A DNA stretch of 64,000 nt, taken from assembly GCF_019974155.1 (NCBI RefSeq), contig NZ_AP025158.1, forward strand, positions 1,860,001 through 1,924,000, written 5' to 3'. Below the pieces are notes generated by a model that searched no databases, had not been told where the DNA came from, and worked only from the letters and a program-made list of their open reading frames with translations. Position 1 is the first letter of the stretch; each line of letters opens with the position of its first letter. Below are positions 18,197-26,494 of the stretch, piece by piece. A program made the translations under genes and the position numbers. This DNA comes from Thermus thermophilus. Lineage in GTDB: Bacteria; Deinococcota; Deinococci; Deinococcales; Thermaceae.

Positions 18197-19090
18197 TCAG
18201 TCTACGGGGAGCCAGACGCCGAAGACGTTCTCCTCCCCTTCGCGCAAGGCGTAAGCCCCTCCGCCCAGGCCCTGGGCCAGGCGGCGCACCAGGTAGAGGC
18301 CGAGCCCCTGGCCCGAGCCCTCCCCTCCCCGCCGGCCCGGCCGGAAAAGGCCCTCGTAGTCGGGAAGGGGCCCCCCGCGGTCCCGCACCTCCAGGTAGAG
18401 CCGGCCACCCCGGACCTGGCTCAGGAGGCGGATGGGGTCTTGGCCGTACTTGAGGGCGTTGTCCAGGAGGTTGAGGAGGATCTGGAGGAGGGCCTCGGGG
18501 TCCGCCTCCACCCGGTGCCCCAGGGCCACCTCCACCCGCCTTCCCCGAAGGCGGTCCTGCAGAAGGGCGGAAAGGCGGAGCCAGAGGTCCTCCAGGGCGA
18601 AGGCCTCCCGGCAGCCGGGCCGGAGGTGGGCGAGGCCTTCCACCAGCCGGGTGAGCCGGGCCACCTCCTTCTTGAGGAGGTCCAGGACCTGGGCCTCCCG
18701 GGGGTCCTTGGGGGCGAGGGCCTGGAGGAGGACGGCCATCCCGGCGAGGGGGGTGCGGAACTCGTGGGCGAGGAGGGCGCTGGCCTCCTCCGCCTCGAGG
18801 CCCCGGCGCCGGGCCTCGGTCACGTCCAGGAGGTAGAGGAGGCCCGGGCGGGCCCGCGCCGAAAGAAGCCGGCCCCGCACCTCCAACACCGCCTCTCCCC
18901 CTTCCAGGGCCAGGGCCTCCAGGCGGTGGTCCCGCAGGGCCAGGATGAGGGGCAGGCCCCGGACCTTCTCCCGGTCCACCGCAAGGAGCTCCGCCGCCGC
19001 GGGGTTTATGTAGACCACCCGCCTGTCTTGGTGCACGAGGAGCCCCTCCCGGGCCTCCTCCCAAGGGAGGGTCCAGGCCTCGGGGCTCAC
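18197..19090 (-). CDS. phoR: PhoR-like histidine kinase, cytosolic
   Basis: 297 residues: PAS domain (about 10-75; LLVHQDRRVVYINPAAAELL), HisKA with phosphoacceptor in LLAHEFRTPLAG (about 107), and HATPase with N box LLNLLDNALKYG, G1 around RDRGGPLPDYEGLF and G2 GSGQGLGLYLV. No transmembrane segment is present, unlike most PhoR proteins, so it probably senses a cytosolic signal or docks to a membrane partner. Start is the GTG at 19090 overlapping the phoB stop (GTGA). Neighbours phoB and phoU make a phosphate role likely. Confidence 0.85.
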   Translation of the reverse strand: MSPEAWTLPWEEAREGLLVHQDRRVVYINPAAAELLAVDREKVRGLPLILALRDHRLEALALEGGEAVLEVRGRLLSARARPGLLYLLDVTEARRRGLEAEEASALLAHEFRTPLAGMAVLLQALAPKDPREAQVLDLLKKEVARLTRLVEGLAHLRPGCREAFALEDLWLRLSALLQDRLRGRRVEVALGHRVEADPEALLQILLNLLDNALKYGQDPIRLLSQVRGGRLYLEVRDRGGPLPDYEGLFRPGRRGGEGSGQGLGLYLVRRLAQGLGGGAYALREGEENVFGVWLPVD

Positions 19091-19758
19091 GCCTCCTCCC
19101 GGAAGCGGTACCCCACGCCCCGCACCGTCTCCAGGAAGCGGGGGGCCTTGGGGTCCTCCCCGAGCTTCTCCCTGAGCTGGAGGACGTGCTGGTCCACGGT
19201 CCTGGGGGTGCCCAGGAAGTCCGGGCCCCAGACCGCCTCCAGGAGCTCCTCCCGGGTGCAGACCCGGCCCGGCCGCTCCGCCAGGTAGGCGAGGAGGGCA
19301 AACTCCCGCCGGGTGAGGGGGAGGGGGGTTCCTTCCAGGCGGGCCTCCATGCGCTCCAGGTCCAGGAGGAGGGGGCCCCGCCTCAGCACCCGGCGCTTCC
19401 CGGCCCGGCGCAAGAGGGCCTCGAGGCGGGCCAGAAGTTCCTCCACGGCGAAGGGCTTCACCAGGTAGTCGTCGGCCCCGCGGGAAAGCCCCTCCACCCG
19501 GTCCCGCACCCCGGCCCGGGCCGTGAGCATCAGGACGGGGAGGGACTCGTAGGGGCCCTGGCGCATCCGGTCCAGGAGGCGCACCCCGGGCTCGTCGGGG
19601 AGCATCCAGTCCAGGACCACGAGCTCCGCCTCCCGCAGGAGGGGCCAGGCCTCCCGCGCGGTGGCCGCCTCCAAAACCCGGTGCCCCGCCCCCTCGAGGG
19701 CCAGCCGCAACCCCAGGCGCAAGCTGGGCTCGTCCTCCACCAGAAGCAGGGTGGCCAC
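19087..19758 (-). CDS. phoB: PhoB-type response regulator
   Basis: OmpR/PhoB-family regulator, 223 residues. Receiver domain with acidic pair EDE near residue 8-10, phosphoacceptor Asp in LVVLDWMLPD (about 52), Thr in MLTARA and Lys in YLVKPFA. C-terminal winged helix (about 130-220) with the CTREELLEAVWG and TVDQHVLQLREKLGED segments. GTG start at 19758 lies 6 nt after TAGACT on the minus strand, so the operon mRNA should be leaderless. Confidence 0.9.
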   Translation of the reverse strand: MATLLLVEDEPSLRLGLRLALEGAGHRVLEAATAREAWPLLREAELVVLDWMLPDEPGVRLLDRMRQGPYESLPVLMLTARAGVRDRVEGLSRGADDYLVKPFAVEELLARLEALLRRAGKRRVLRRGPLLLDLERMEARLEGTPLPLTRREFALLAYLAERPGRVCTREELLEAVWGPDFLGTPRTVDQHVLQLREKLGEDPKAPRFLETVRGVGYRFREEA

Positions 19759-19859
19759 GCCCCCAGTCTAGCGGGGGCCAGGTCAGGGGAGTGTCAGGCC
19801 CTTCCTCCCCCCTCGCCACGGGCCCCCAAAAGGCCGGGGTAAGCCCGGGCCATACCCCT

Positions 19860-20987
19860 TCAGAGCACCTCCCGCACCCGGGCCAAAGCCTCCACCGCCC
19901 GCCCCGGGGGAAGGGCGCCCTGGACCGCCTCCTTCCCCCCTCCCCGGCCCCCCAGGGCCTTGAGGCGCTCCAGCACCTCCCCCCGCCTCGGCCCCACGGC
20001 CACGAACCGCCCCTCGGGGGCCACGAGGAGGAAGGTGCCCTCAAAGCGAGCGAGCCTCTTGCCGAGCTCCCCGAGGACGGGGAGGGGGACGAGGAGGGCC
20101 TTCTCCTCCAGGGCCCTGGGCAGGAGGGCCTCCGCAAGCCCCTCCCTCAGGGCCTGGTTCTCCCCCTTTAGGGCGTAGAGCTCGTCCTGGAGCTTCCTTA
20201 TGGGCTTCTCCAGCTCCAAGGGGTTCGTGGAGAAGGCGAGGGCCAGGCGGGCAAGGAGGGCGTGCTTGGCGTGGTAGTCCTCCAGGGCCTCCCAACCGGC
20301 CATGAAGTACACCCGCGTCCCTCCCTTGTACCGCTCCCACTTGAGGACCTTGATGGGCCCCGCCTGGGCGCTGGTCTTGAGGTGGGTCCCCCCGCAGGCG
20401 GCGAGGTCAAAGTCGCCGATCCGCACCAGGCGCACCTTCCCTTTGACCTTGGGGGGGCGCCTTAAGGGGTAGTGGGCGAGCTCCTCCTCGGAGACGTAAA
20501 AAGCCTCCACCGGGTAGTCGGCGTAGACGGCGAAGTTGGCGAGGGCCTCGGCTTTTAGGATTTTTTCTTCCTCGGCCTCCTCCTCGAGGTCCACGGTGCA
20601 CACCGGGGAGTCCAGGCTCACGGCCACGGTGTGGTAGTCCCCAGCCCGGAGGAGGGCCTGGGAGAGGAGGTGCTGGGCGGTGTGGCGCTGCATGTGGCGG
20701 AAGCGCCTCGGCCAGTCAATCTCCCCCTCCACCTCCACGCCCTCGGGGACGGGAGCGGAGAGCACGTGGACCACGTCCCCGAAGGCCTTCTCCTCCTCGT
20801 AGGCGTGGAGGACCTGGACCTCGCCGAAAGGCCCCCTGAGGACCCCTCGGTCCGCGGGCTGCCCCCCGGACTCGGGGTAGAAGAGGGTCTGGGAGAGCAC
20901 CGCGTAGTGCCCCTTTTCGTCCGTCCAGGCCCGTTCCACCCGGGCCTGGAAGCGGGTGGCGTAGCTGTCCAGCTGGTAAAGCCTCAT
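19860..20987 (-). CDS. Alanyl-tRNA editing protein (AlaX type with DHHA1 domain)
   Basis: 375 residues. Trans-editing hydrolase that removes Ser or Gly from mischarged tRNA-Ala. Editing site zinc ligands are visible as HTAQH (in RHTAQHLLSQAL) and CGGTH (ACGGTHLKTS). The C-terminal third, after a coiled coil (ELEKPIRKLQDELYALKGENQALREG), is a DHHA1-like domain as at the end of AlaRS. No aminoacylation domain. The ATG at 20987 follows a TATCCT -10 (plus-strand AGGATA, 20995-21000) by 7 nt; the longer frame to 21464 runs through the divergent pseudouridine synthase and is rejected. Confidence 0.88.
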   Translation of the reverse strand: MRLYQLDSYATRFQARVERAWTDEKGHYAVLSQTLFYPESGGQPADRGVLRGPFGEVQVLHAYEEEKAFGDVVHVLSAPVPEGVEVEGEIDWPRRFRHMQRHTAQHLLSQALLRAGDYHTVAVSLDSPVCTVDLEEEAEEEKILKAEALANFAVYADYPVEAFYVSEEELAHYPLRRPPKVKGKVRLVRIGDFDLAACGGTHLKTSAQAGPIKVLKWERYKGGTRVYFMAGWEALEDYHAKHALLARLALAFSTNPLELEKPIRKLQDELYALKGENQALREGLAEALLPRALEEKALLVPLPVLGELGKRLARFEGTFLLVAPEGRFVAVGPRRGEVLERLKALGGRGGGKEAVQGALPPGRAVEALARVREVL

Positions 20988-21006
20988 GCCCTTTAGGATA
21001 AGAAGG

Positions 21007-21090
21007 GTGGCGCCCTTGGACCGGGAGGAGTTCGCCCGGCTCGAGGCCAAAGGCGCCCTCTGGTGGCTGGAAGGGGCCTTGGAGCTATGA
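21007..21090 (+). CDS. Leaderless 27-codon mini-ORF overlapping the pseudouridine synthase start
   Basis: GTG at 21007 lies 7 nt after TAGGAT (20994-20999). The ORF encodes 27 residues with an acidic amphipathic look (LDREEFARLEAKGALWWLEG) and its TGA (21088-21090) overlaps the next ATG (21087) as ATGA. The -10 box shares bases with the -10 of the divergent alaX gene. Likely a coupled small protein or leader; no family recognised. Confidence 0.45.
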   Translation: MAPLDREEFARLEAKGALWWLEGALEL

Positions 21091-21818
21091 AAGGGGAAAG
21101 GCTGGACAGGCTCCTCGCCCGCCTGGGCCTCGGAAGCCGCAAGGAGGTGGCCCGGCTGGTGCGCCGAGGGGGGGTGCGGGTCCTGGGCCAGGTGGTGCGG
21201 GACCCCGGCTTCCACGTGCCGGAAGGGGCCTCCCTGGAGGTGGAGGGAAGGCCCCTGGAGGTGCGCCGCCACCTCCACGTCCTCCTCCACAAGCCGCAGG
21301 GCTTCGTGACGAGCCGGACCGAGGGGCCTTCCGTCTACGCCCTCCTCCAGGGCTTCCCCACCCGGGGCCTCTCCCCGGTGGGCCGCCTGGACAAGGACGC
21401 CGAGGGCCTCCTCCTCTTTACCACCGACGGGGAACTCCTCCACCGCCTCACCCACCCCCGGCACAAGGTGGAAAAGCGCTACCTGGTGCGGCTGGAAAGG
21501 CCTGTGGGGCCTTCGGACCAGGAAGCCTTCCAGAAAGGTATCCTCCTAGACGGCAAGAAGACCCTTCCCGCCGAGCTTATTCCCCTAGAAGACCCCACCT
21601 GGGCCGAGGTGGTGCTTAAGGAGGGGCGGTTCCACCAGATCAAGCGCATGTTCCGGGCCCGGGGCAACCGGGTCCTCCACCTCAAGCGCCTGGCCCTGGG
21701 CCCCCTGGAGCTCGGCGACCTCCCCCCGGGGAAGGCCCGCCCCCTCACGGAGGGGGAGGAAAAGGCCCTCTACACCGCCGTGGGCCTAGGGGGCGAGGAC
21801 CCTGAGGACGAGGTCTAG
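21087..21818 (+). CDS. RsuA/RluB-family rRNA pseudouridine synthase
   Basis: 243 residues. N-terminal S4 RNA-binding domain (ERLDRLLARLGLGSRKEVARLVRRGGVRV, about 4-32) and a pseudouridine synthase catalytic domain with the catalytic Asp in GRLDKDAEGLLLFTTDG (about 101-117) and the KKYxV-like EKRYLVRL and GRFHQIKRMF motifs. The RSxFKDA-type signatures of the RluB/E/F versus RsuA subgroups cannot be separated by eye, so the target uridine (23S or 16S) is open. Preceded by a coupled mini-ORF. Confidence 0.88.
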   Translation: MKGERLDRLLARLGLGSRKEVARLVRRGGVRVLGQVVRDPGFHVPEGASLEVEGRPLEVRRHLHVLLHKPQGFVTSRTEGPSVYALLQGFPTRGLSPVGRLDKDAEGLLLFTTDGELLHRLTHPRHKVEKRYLVRLERPVGPSDQEAFQKGILLDGKKTLPAELIPLEDPTWAEVVLKEGRFHQIKRMFRARGNRVLHLKRLALGPLELGDLPPGKARPLTEGEEKALYTAVGLGGEDPEDEV

Positions 21819-21899
21819 GGCGAGGCGCTCCCCCCGCTCGCCCACGGGCTCCAGGGCGTAGGCCTCCACCCAAAGGGGCTTCCCTGCATTCCGACCCAT
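21786..21899 (-). CDS. Possible 37-residue small protein antisense to the preceding 3' end
   Basis: ATG at 21899 opens a 37-codon frame (MGRNAGKPLWVEAYALEPVG at its start) ending at TAG 21786, overlapping the 3' end of the pseudouridine synthase gene on the other strand. TACAAT overlaps the ATG. The codon use is Thermus-like, but a frame of this length can occur by chance in 69% GC DNA. The flanking 21900-21961 holds no gene that I can see. Confidence 0.25.
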   Translation of the reverse strand: MGRNAGKPLWVEAYALEPVGERGERLALDLVLRVLAP

Positions 21900-21961
21900 T
21901 GTACCCCACCCGTGCGAAAACGAAGGGGGTGAGGCCGCAAAGACCTCACAACACAAACCCC

Positions 21962-22471
21962 CTACCCCCCACCCCGGCTTGCGGCGAAGGCGATGCGCTC
22001 AAACCACCGCTCGGCCTCTTCCCCTTCCACCTCCACCCGAAGCTGGGGGATGGAGAGGCTTCCCACCTTCAGGGGCTCTACCTCCGCAAAGCGCACCCGG
22101 GCCCCGGGAAGGCGGTAAACCCCTTCCCCCTCCTTGACCCCGCCCCACGCCTCCAGGTAGCGCTCAAGGAGCCAAGGGGGAAAGGCCCCGAAGGTCCGCT
22201 CAAGCCCGCCCCCCGCCACCGGGGGGAAGAGGTCCAGGGTGGCCCCGGGGGAAAGGGGGGTGGAGAGGCCCTGGAGGTAGCGCACGTCCCGGCCCTCGAG
22301 GAAGACGGAGACCCGCTCGGCAAGGCCCTCCCCCTCAAAGAGCTCCTCCTTCAAGGCGGGGTAGGCCCGGACCAGGTTTTCCAGGACCTCCCCCACGGTG
22401 GCCCCGGGCACCTCCAGCTGGCTTTTCCCCGTGAGGTCCCGGAAGGTGGCGTAGAGGTTCACCTTGGGCAT
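21962..22471 (-). CDS. MoaD-like protein with C-terminal extension, partner of aldehyde oxidoreductase
   Basis: 169 residues. The first ~90 are a ubiquitin-like MoaD fold (VNLYATFRDLTGKSQLEVPGATVGEVLENLV...LSPGATLDLFPPVAGG). The sulfur carrier's usual terminal Gly-Gly occurs internally (VAGGG near 88), and about 80 further residues follow, a second alpha/beta domain seen in MoaD proteins linked to tungsten oxidoreductases. It ends in RGGG. Whether it is cleaved or acts as a pterin-sulfur carrier is inference. It lies downstream of the oxidoreductase behind a GC-rich hairpin. Confidence 0.8.
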   Translation of the reverse strand: MPKVNLYATFRDLTGKSQLEVPGATVGEVLENLVRAYPALKEELFEGEGLAERVSVFLEGRDVRYLQGLSTPLSPGATLDLFPPVAGGGLERTFGAFPPWLLERYLEAWGGVKEGEGVYRLPGARVRFAEVEPLKVGSLSIPQLRVEVEGEEAERWFERIAFAASRGGG

Positions 22472-22492
22472 ACCCCCTGAGTCTAAGGGAAA

Positions 22493-22514
22493 GCCCCGGC
22501 CTTTGGGCCGGGGC
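22493..22514 (-). terminator. GC-rich hairpin between oxidoreductase and MoaD-like genes
   Basis: GCCCCGGCC-TTTG-GGCCGGGGC, a perfect 9-bp stem on either strand, in the 57-bp gap. No long T-tract. It may be a partial terminator or an mRNA processing/stability element that lowers expression of the MoaD-like gene. Confidence 0.55.
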
Positions 22515-22528
22515 CACCCTGGGGAGGG

Positions 22529-24355
22529 CTAGTCGTCCGCCGCCTGGGAGAGGATGCCGAGCTCCTGGAGCTTGGCCGGGGGCACCACACCCCGCTCCCA
22601 GCCCCGCTCCCGGTAGTACTCCTCCAGCATCCGGTCCAGCTCGGTGACCTGGCCCTTGGAGCCCGCGCAGTCGGAGGGCTCCTTGAGGAAGCGCTCGGGC
22701 AGGTAGTCCGAGCCCTCGCCCCAGCCCGCCAGGTTGTTGTAGTAGCGCTCCAGGTTGTAGATGCGCTCCCCGATCCTCAGGATCTCCTCGGGGGTCACGG
22801 GGCGGCCCCAGTAGGCGGCAAGCTGCTTGGCGTACTCCTCGGGGCCCTCGGCGAACTGGCTGAACTTGCAGAGGTCCAGGGAGTCGGTGAAGGCGGAGAG
22901 GTCCTGGAAGAGCTTGGTGAGCTTGCCCTTCCCCTCCCAGGCCAGGGGGTCGGTCTTGTAGGGCACGCCCAGGATCTCCGAGGCCGGGGTGTAGGCCCTA
23001 AGGTGGCAGGCCCCCCGGTTGGAGGTGGCGTAGGCGATGCCCATGCCCTTGAGGCCCCGGGGGTCGTAGGCGGGGATGGACTGGCCCTTGACCTCCAGGG
23101 CGATCTCGGGGTGGCCGATGGCCTTGGCGAAGCGGGCGGGGCCCTCCGCCAGCATGTCCCCCACGCCCTTGCGGTAGGCGATGGCCTCGAGGACCCGCAC
23201 CTCCCCCTCCTTGTCCCCGAAGCGGATCCCGTCCTCGCCCTGGTAGTAGCCCTTCTCCGTGGCCTCCATGAGGACGGCGATGGCGTTGCCCGCCTCAATG
23301 GTGTCCATGCCGTAGGCGTTGCAGAGGTAGATGGCGTAGCCCGTCCAGTCGGGGTCGGTGTGGCCCGAGTGGGCCCCCAGGGCCCAGGCGGACTCGTACT
23401 CGTAGGACTCAAAGCGGATGGTCTTGCCGTTGATGTGGACCTCCACCATCTTCTTGCAGGCCACGGGGCAGGCGTGGCAGGTGTTGTCCTTGATGAGGCG
23501 GTGCTCCCGGATGTACTCCCCGGAGATCTTCTCCGCCCCCTCAATGCAGGTGTGCTGGGCGTTAAAGGTGGGCAGGGCCCCCATGACGTTGGTGATGTTC
23601 ATGAGGACGTTGGTGCCGTAGAGGGAAAGCCCGCCCTTCTTGGGGGCGGTGACGTTCTTGGGGTCGTTGATGGTGGCCGAGGCCAGGCGGTCCGCCTCCT
23701 TCCAGAGCTCGGGGTCCTTGGGCTGGGGCATCTTGTCGTGGGTGCCCACCACCACGATGGCCTTGAGCTTCTTGCTCCCCGCCACCGCCCCGGTGCCGCC
23801 CCGGCCTGCGGCGCGCTCGTCGTTGTTGATCCAGTTGGCGAAGCGCACGAGGTTCTCCCCCGCGGGGCCGATGGCCATCACGTCCGCGTCCTCCCCGTGC
23901 CGCTCCCGGAGGATGCGGTGGGTCTCGTGGGTGGTCTTGCCCCAGAGGTCGGAGGCGTCGTGGATGGAGACTTCCCCGTCCTTCACCAGGAGGTAGACGG
24001 GCTTGTCCGAGGCTCCCTTGATGAGGAGGCCGTCAAACCCCGCCCACTTGAGCTTGGCCGCGGTCCAGCCCCCCATGTGGCTGTCCGTCACCGTGCCCGT
24101 GAGGGGGCTTTTGGTGACCACGGCGAGCCTTCCCGACATCTTGGCCCGGGTGCCGGAGAGGGGGCCGTTCATGATGCAGAGGAGGTTTTCGGGGCCCAAG
24201 GGGTCCACCTGGGGGCCGTTCTCAAAGACGTACTTCACCCCGAGGCCCCGCCCCCCCACGTACATCTCCAGGTCCTTGGGGTCGGGGGCGAAGTACTCCA
24301 CCTGGCCCGTGCTCAGGTCAATCCGGGCGATCCTATGGGCATATCCACCGAGCAT
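22529..24355 (-). CDS. aor: Tungsten/molybdenum-dependent aldehyde:ferredoxin oxidoreductase
   Basis: 608 residues, AOR family: oxidises aldehydes to carboxylates with ferredoxin as acceptor, using a bis-pterin W or Mo site and one [4Fe-4S] cluster. Three domains. N-terminal pterin-binding domain with YVGGRGLGVKYVFE (about 32-45) and GRGGTGAVAGSKKLKAIVV; cluster cysteines in CHACPVACKK (about 294-301) with a fourth Cys in DSLDLCKF; pterin motif DPRGLKG. Start ATG at 24355 has GGGAGGTG. A TATACT -10 candidate lies about 85 nt upstream, so the leader is long. AOR is mostly archaeal or anaerobic, so its presence in Thermus suggests acquisition or microaerobic metabolism. Confidence 0.92.
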   Translation of the reverse strand: MLGGYAHRIARIDLSTGQVEYFAPDPKDLEMYVGGRGLGVKYVFENGPQVDPLGPENLLCIMNGPLSGTRAKMSGRLAVVTKSPLTGTVTDSHMGGWTAAKLKWAGFDGLLIKGASDKPVYLLVKDGEVSIHDASDLWGKTTHETHRILRERHGEDADVMAIGPAGENLVRFANWINNDERAAGRGGTGAVAGSKKLKAIVVVGTHDKMPQPKDPELWKEADRLASATINDPKNVTAPKKGGLSLYGTNVLMNITNVMGALPTFNAQHTCIEGAEKISGEYIREHRLIKDNTCHACPVACKKMVEVHINGKTIRFESYEYESAWALGAHSGHTDPDWTGYAIYLCNAYGMDTIEAGNAIAVLMEATEKGYYQGEDGIRFGDKEGEVRVLEAIAYRKGVGDMLAEGPARFAKAIGHPEIALEVKGQSIPAYDPRGLKGMGIAYATSNRGACHLRAYTPASEILGVPYKTDPLAWEGKGKLTKLFQDLSAFTDSLDLCKFSQFAEGPEEYAKQLAAYWGRPVTPEEILRIGERIYNLERYYNNLAGWGEGSDYLPERFLKEPSDCAGSKGQVTELDRMLEEYYRERGWERGVVPPAKLQELGILSQAADD

Positions 24356-24479
24356 CCTGCACCTCCCTATGCGGGCTTAGGGAAGACGGCGCACCGCGCA
24401 AGGCGTGGTCACATGAGCCCTTGGAACGGCCCATAGTATACCACGCCGCTTCCGGAAAAGTGTGCCCGGTTACCCCGGC

Positions 24480-25439
24480 CTAGGGCAGGAGGAGGACCTT
24501 GCCCGTGGTCCTCCGGCCCTCCAAGGCCTCGTGGGCCTCCCGGGCCTTTTCCAGGGGGAACTCGGCCCCGATGCGCACCTTAAGCCAGCCCTCCAGCACC
24601 CCCCGGAAGACCTCCCCCGCCCGAAAGAGGAGTTCCTTGCGGCTTGCCGTGTAGTGGTGGAGGGTGGGGCGGGTGAGGAAGAGGCTTCCCATGCGGTTGA
24701 GGATCTGGGGGTCCTGGGGCGGCACCGGCCCCGAGGACTGGCCGAAGAGGACGAGCATCCCCCGGGGCCTTAGGGCCGCAAGGCTTCCCAGGAAGGTGTC
24801 CTTCCCCACCCCGTCGTAGACCACGTCCACCCCGCCCCCCGAGAGGGCCTTCACCGCCTCGGCGAAGCCCTCGTAGGGCAGGGCGTAGTCGGCCCCCGCC
24901 TGGAGGCAGAGCCGGCGCTTCTCCTCGGTGCTCGCCGTGGCGTAGACCGTGGCCCCCAGGCGCTTGGCCCACTGGATGAGGAGCTGCCCCACCCCCCCGG
25001 CCCCGGCGTGCACCAGGACCTGGTCCCCGGGGGCCACGGGGTAGGTGCTCTTGAGGAGGTAGTGGACCGTCATCCCCTGGAGGAGGGCCGCGGCGGCGAG
25101 CCTCGGGTCCAGCCCCTCGGGGAGGGGGACGAGCCTCTCCGCCGGGACCACCTGGTACTCGGCGTAGGCGCCCTGCACGTTGGCGAAGGCCACCCGGTCC
25201 CCGGGCTTCACCCCCACCACGCCTTCCCCCACCTTCTCCACCACCCCGGCCCCCTCCTCCCCCAGGGTGAAGGGGAGGGGCATGGGGTAGAGGCCCTTCC
25301 GCTTGTAGGTGTCAATGAAGTTCACCCCGATGGCCTGGAGCCGCACCAGGACCTCCCCGGGCCCAGGCTCCGGGAGGGGAAGCTCCTCAAGCCTCAAAAC
25401 CTCCGGTCCGCCCACCTCGTGCACCCGTATGGCCCGCAT
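24480..25439 (-). CDS. qor: Zinc-independent NADPH:quinone oxidoreductase (MDR family)
   Basis: 319 residues. GroES-like N-terminal domain and Rossmann domain with VLVHAGAGGVGQLLIQWAKRLGATVYATAS (about 142-172). The zinc-ligand cysteines of alcohol dehydrogenases are absent and the quinone reductase signature GVNFIDTYKRKGLY is present. One-electron quinone reduction with NADPH is the family activity. TAGACT (plus-strand AGTCTA, 25446-25451) is 6 nt before the ATG, so leaderless. Confidence 0.92.
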   Translation of the reverse strand: MRAIRVHEVGGPEVLRLEELPLPEPGPGEVLVRLQAIGVNFIDTYKRKGLYPMPLPFTLGEEGAGVVEKVGEGVVGVKPGDRVAFANVQGAYAEYQVVPAERLVPLPEGLDPRLAAAALLQGMTVHYLLKSTYPVAPGDQVLVHAGAGGVGQLLIQWAKRLGATVYATASTEEKRRLCLQAGADYALPYEGFAEAVKALSGGGVDVVYDGVGKDTFLGSLAALRPRGMLVLFGQSSGPVPPQDPQILNRMGSLFLTRPTLHHYTASRKELLFRAGEVFRGVLEGWLKVRIGAEFPLEKAREAHEALEGRRTTGKVLLLP

Positions 25440-25481
25440 GGGAAGAGTCTACACCTTGGTGGGCGGGCTCGAGGCCACCTC

Positions 25482-25510
25482 TTGACGTGCCGATAAGTTT
25501 GCGCTACAAA
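25482..25510 (+). promoter_or_regulatory. Promoter of the 25.5-26.8 kb three-gene cassette
   Basis: TTGACG (25482-25487), 17 bp, TACAAA (25505-25510), followed by GGAGGTGA and ATG at 25530. Unlike most neighbours this is a leadered, Shine-Dalgarno message. Confidence 0.8.
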
Positions 25511-25529
25511 GTTATTGGCGGAGGTGAGC

Positions 25530-25946
25530 ATGAACGCCAAGCGGGCGCTGGTCTGGGCCTGGCTCCTCCTCGCCCCGGCCCTAGGGGGCTCCCTGGGGTA
25601 CGGCTTCCTGGGCTTCCAGGGGGCCTGGCAGGTGGGCGGGGGCAGTTTCGGGACCTTCCAGGGAGTGGCCCTGGGCGGGGAGTCCTGGGGCGGGCCGAGG
25701 GGGTACGGGGGGGTCTTCCTCGTGGGGGCCTGGCTTCCCGTGGGCCCCGGGGTCTTCCTCCTCCCCGCCCTGGGCCTGGGGGGCGAAAGCGGAGGCTTCC
25801 TCCTGGACCTTGGGGTGCGGGGCTTCTGGTTCTTCCGGGAGGAAGGGGGCTGGCTTTTGGGCCTAGGCGCCGGGTACGCCCTGCCCCTGGGGGCTTCCGG
25901 GGGCGGGTGGTACGTGCGCCTGGCCTTTGGGGGAGGTAGACCGTGA
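25530..25946 (+). CDS. Exported glycine-rich protein, probable small outer-membrane beta-barrel
   Basis: 138 residues. Cleavable signal (KRALVWAWLLLAPALGGSLG). The mature part is extremely rich in Gly with alternating hydrophobic residues (YGGVFLVGAWLPVGPG, GLGLGGESGGFLLDLGVRGFWFF) and ends in WYVRLAFGGGRP, a pattern like repeated amphipathic strands. No named family recognised. First gene of a three-gene unit; the stop overlaps the next start. Confidence 0.65.
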   Translation: MNAKRALVWAWLLLAPALGGSLGYGFLGFQGAWQVGGGSFGTFQGVALGGESWGGPRGYGGVFLVGAWLPVGPGVFLLPALGLGGESGGFLLDLGVRGFWFFREEGGWLLGLGAGYALPLGASGGGWYVRLAFGGGRP

Positions 25947-26494
25947 AGCCGGAGGAGGCCAAGGCCCTGCTGGAGGCGGCCGAGCGGGCGGAAGGGGAAG
26001 CCCGGCTAAGGCTCGCCCTCCTGGGGGGATGGACCCTTGTACTTTGGGGCGCGCTCTGGGCCTTGGGAAGCTTTCTCCTGGCCTGGAATCCGGAGGTGGG
26101 AGGGCGGTTCTGGACGGTGGCGGGCCCCCTGGGCGGGCTCCTCTCCTTCTACCTAGGGGCCCGGCAGGGGGTGAGCGTGAGGAGCTTCCTGGGCCTCCAG
26201 ACCTTCTACTTCTGGGCCCTGCTCACCCTCTTTGCCCTCCTCCACTGGCTCCTCCTCCTCCCGCCCACGGACTTGAGGGGGGAAAGCTTCCTGGTCAGCC
26301 TGGTGGCCTTCGCCTACGCCTACCTGGGCACCCTGTGGCGGATCCCGGGAATGGCCTGGGCGGGGCTAGGGTTCTTCGCCGCAGACCTCCTTCTCTATCG
26401 GGCCTTCCCCGGCCTCTTCCACCTGGGGATGGGCGCGGTGGGGCTTTGTGCCCTGGTCTACGGGGGGGTGCTCCTTTGGCGCTGGACCCGGTGA
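25943..26494 (+). CDS. Membrane protein with five to six predicted segments, unknown function
   Basis: 183 residues from the GTG at 25943 (GTGA overlap with the preceding stop). A 22-residue charged N-terminal helix is followed by hydrophobic segments at about 24-47, 56-75, 88-108, 118-131, 136-152 and 158-180. No conserved polar motif stands out. It is sandwiched between a putative beta-barrel and a winged-helix regulator. Confidence 0.7.
   Translation: MKPEEAKALLEAAERAEGEARLRLALLGGWTLVLWGALWALGSFLLAWNPEVGGRFWTVAGPLGGLLSFYLGARQGVSVRSFLGLQTFYFWALLTLFALLHWLLLLPPTDLRGESFLVSLVAFAYAYLGTLWRIPGMAWAGLGFFAADLLLYRAFPGLFHLGMGAVGLCALVYGGVLLWRWTR

Noticed and set aside
19860-21464. 534-codon start for the alanyl-tRNA editing gene
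   Set aside because: The first 159 codons are antisense to the pseudouridine synthase and lie upstream of the TATCCT promoter; the editing domain begins at 20987.
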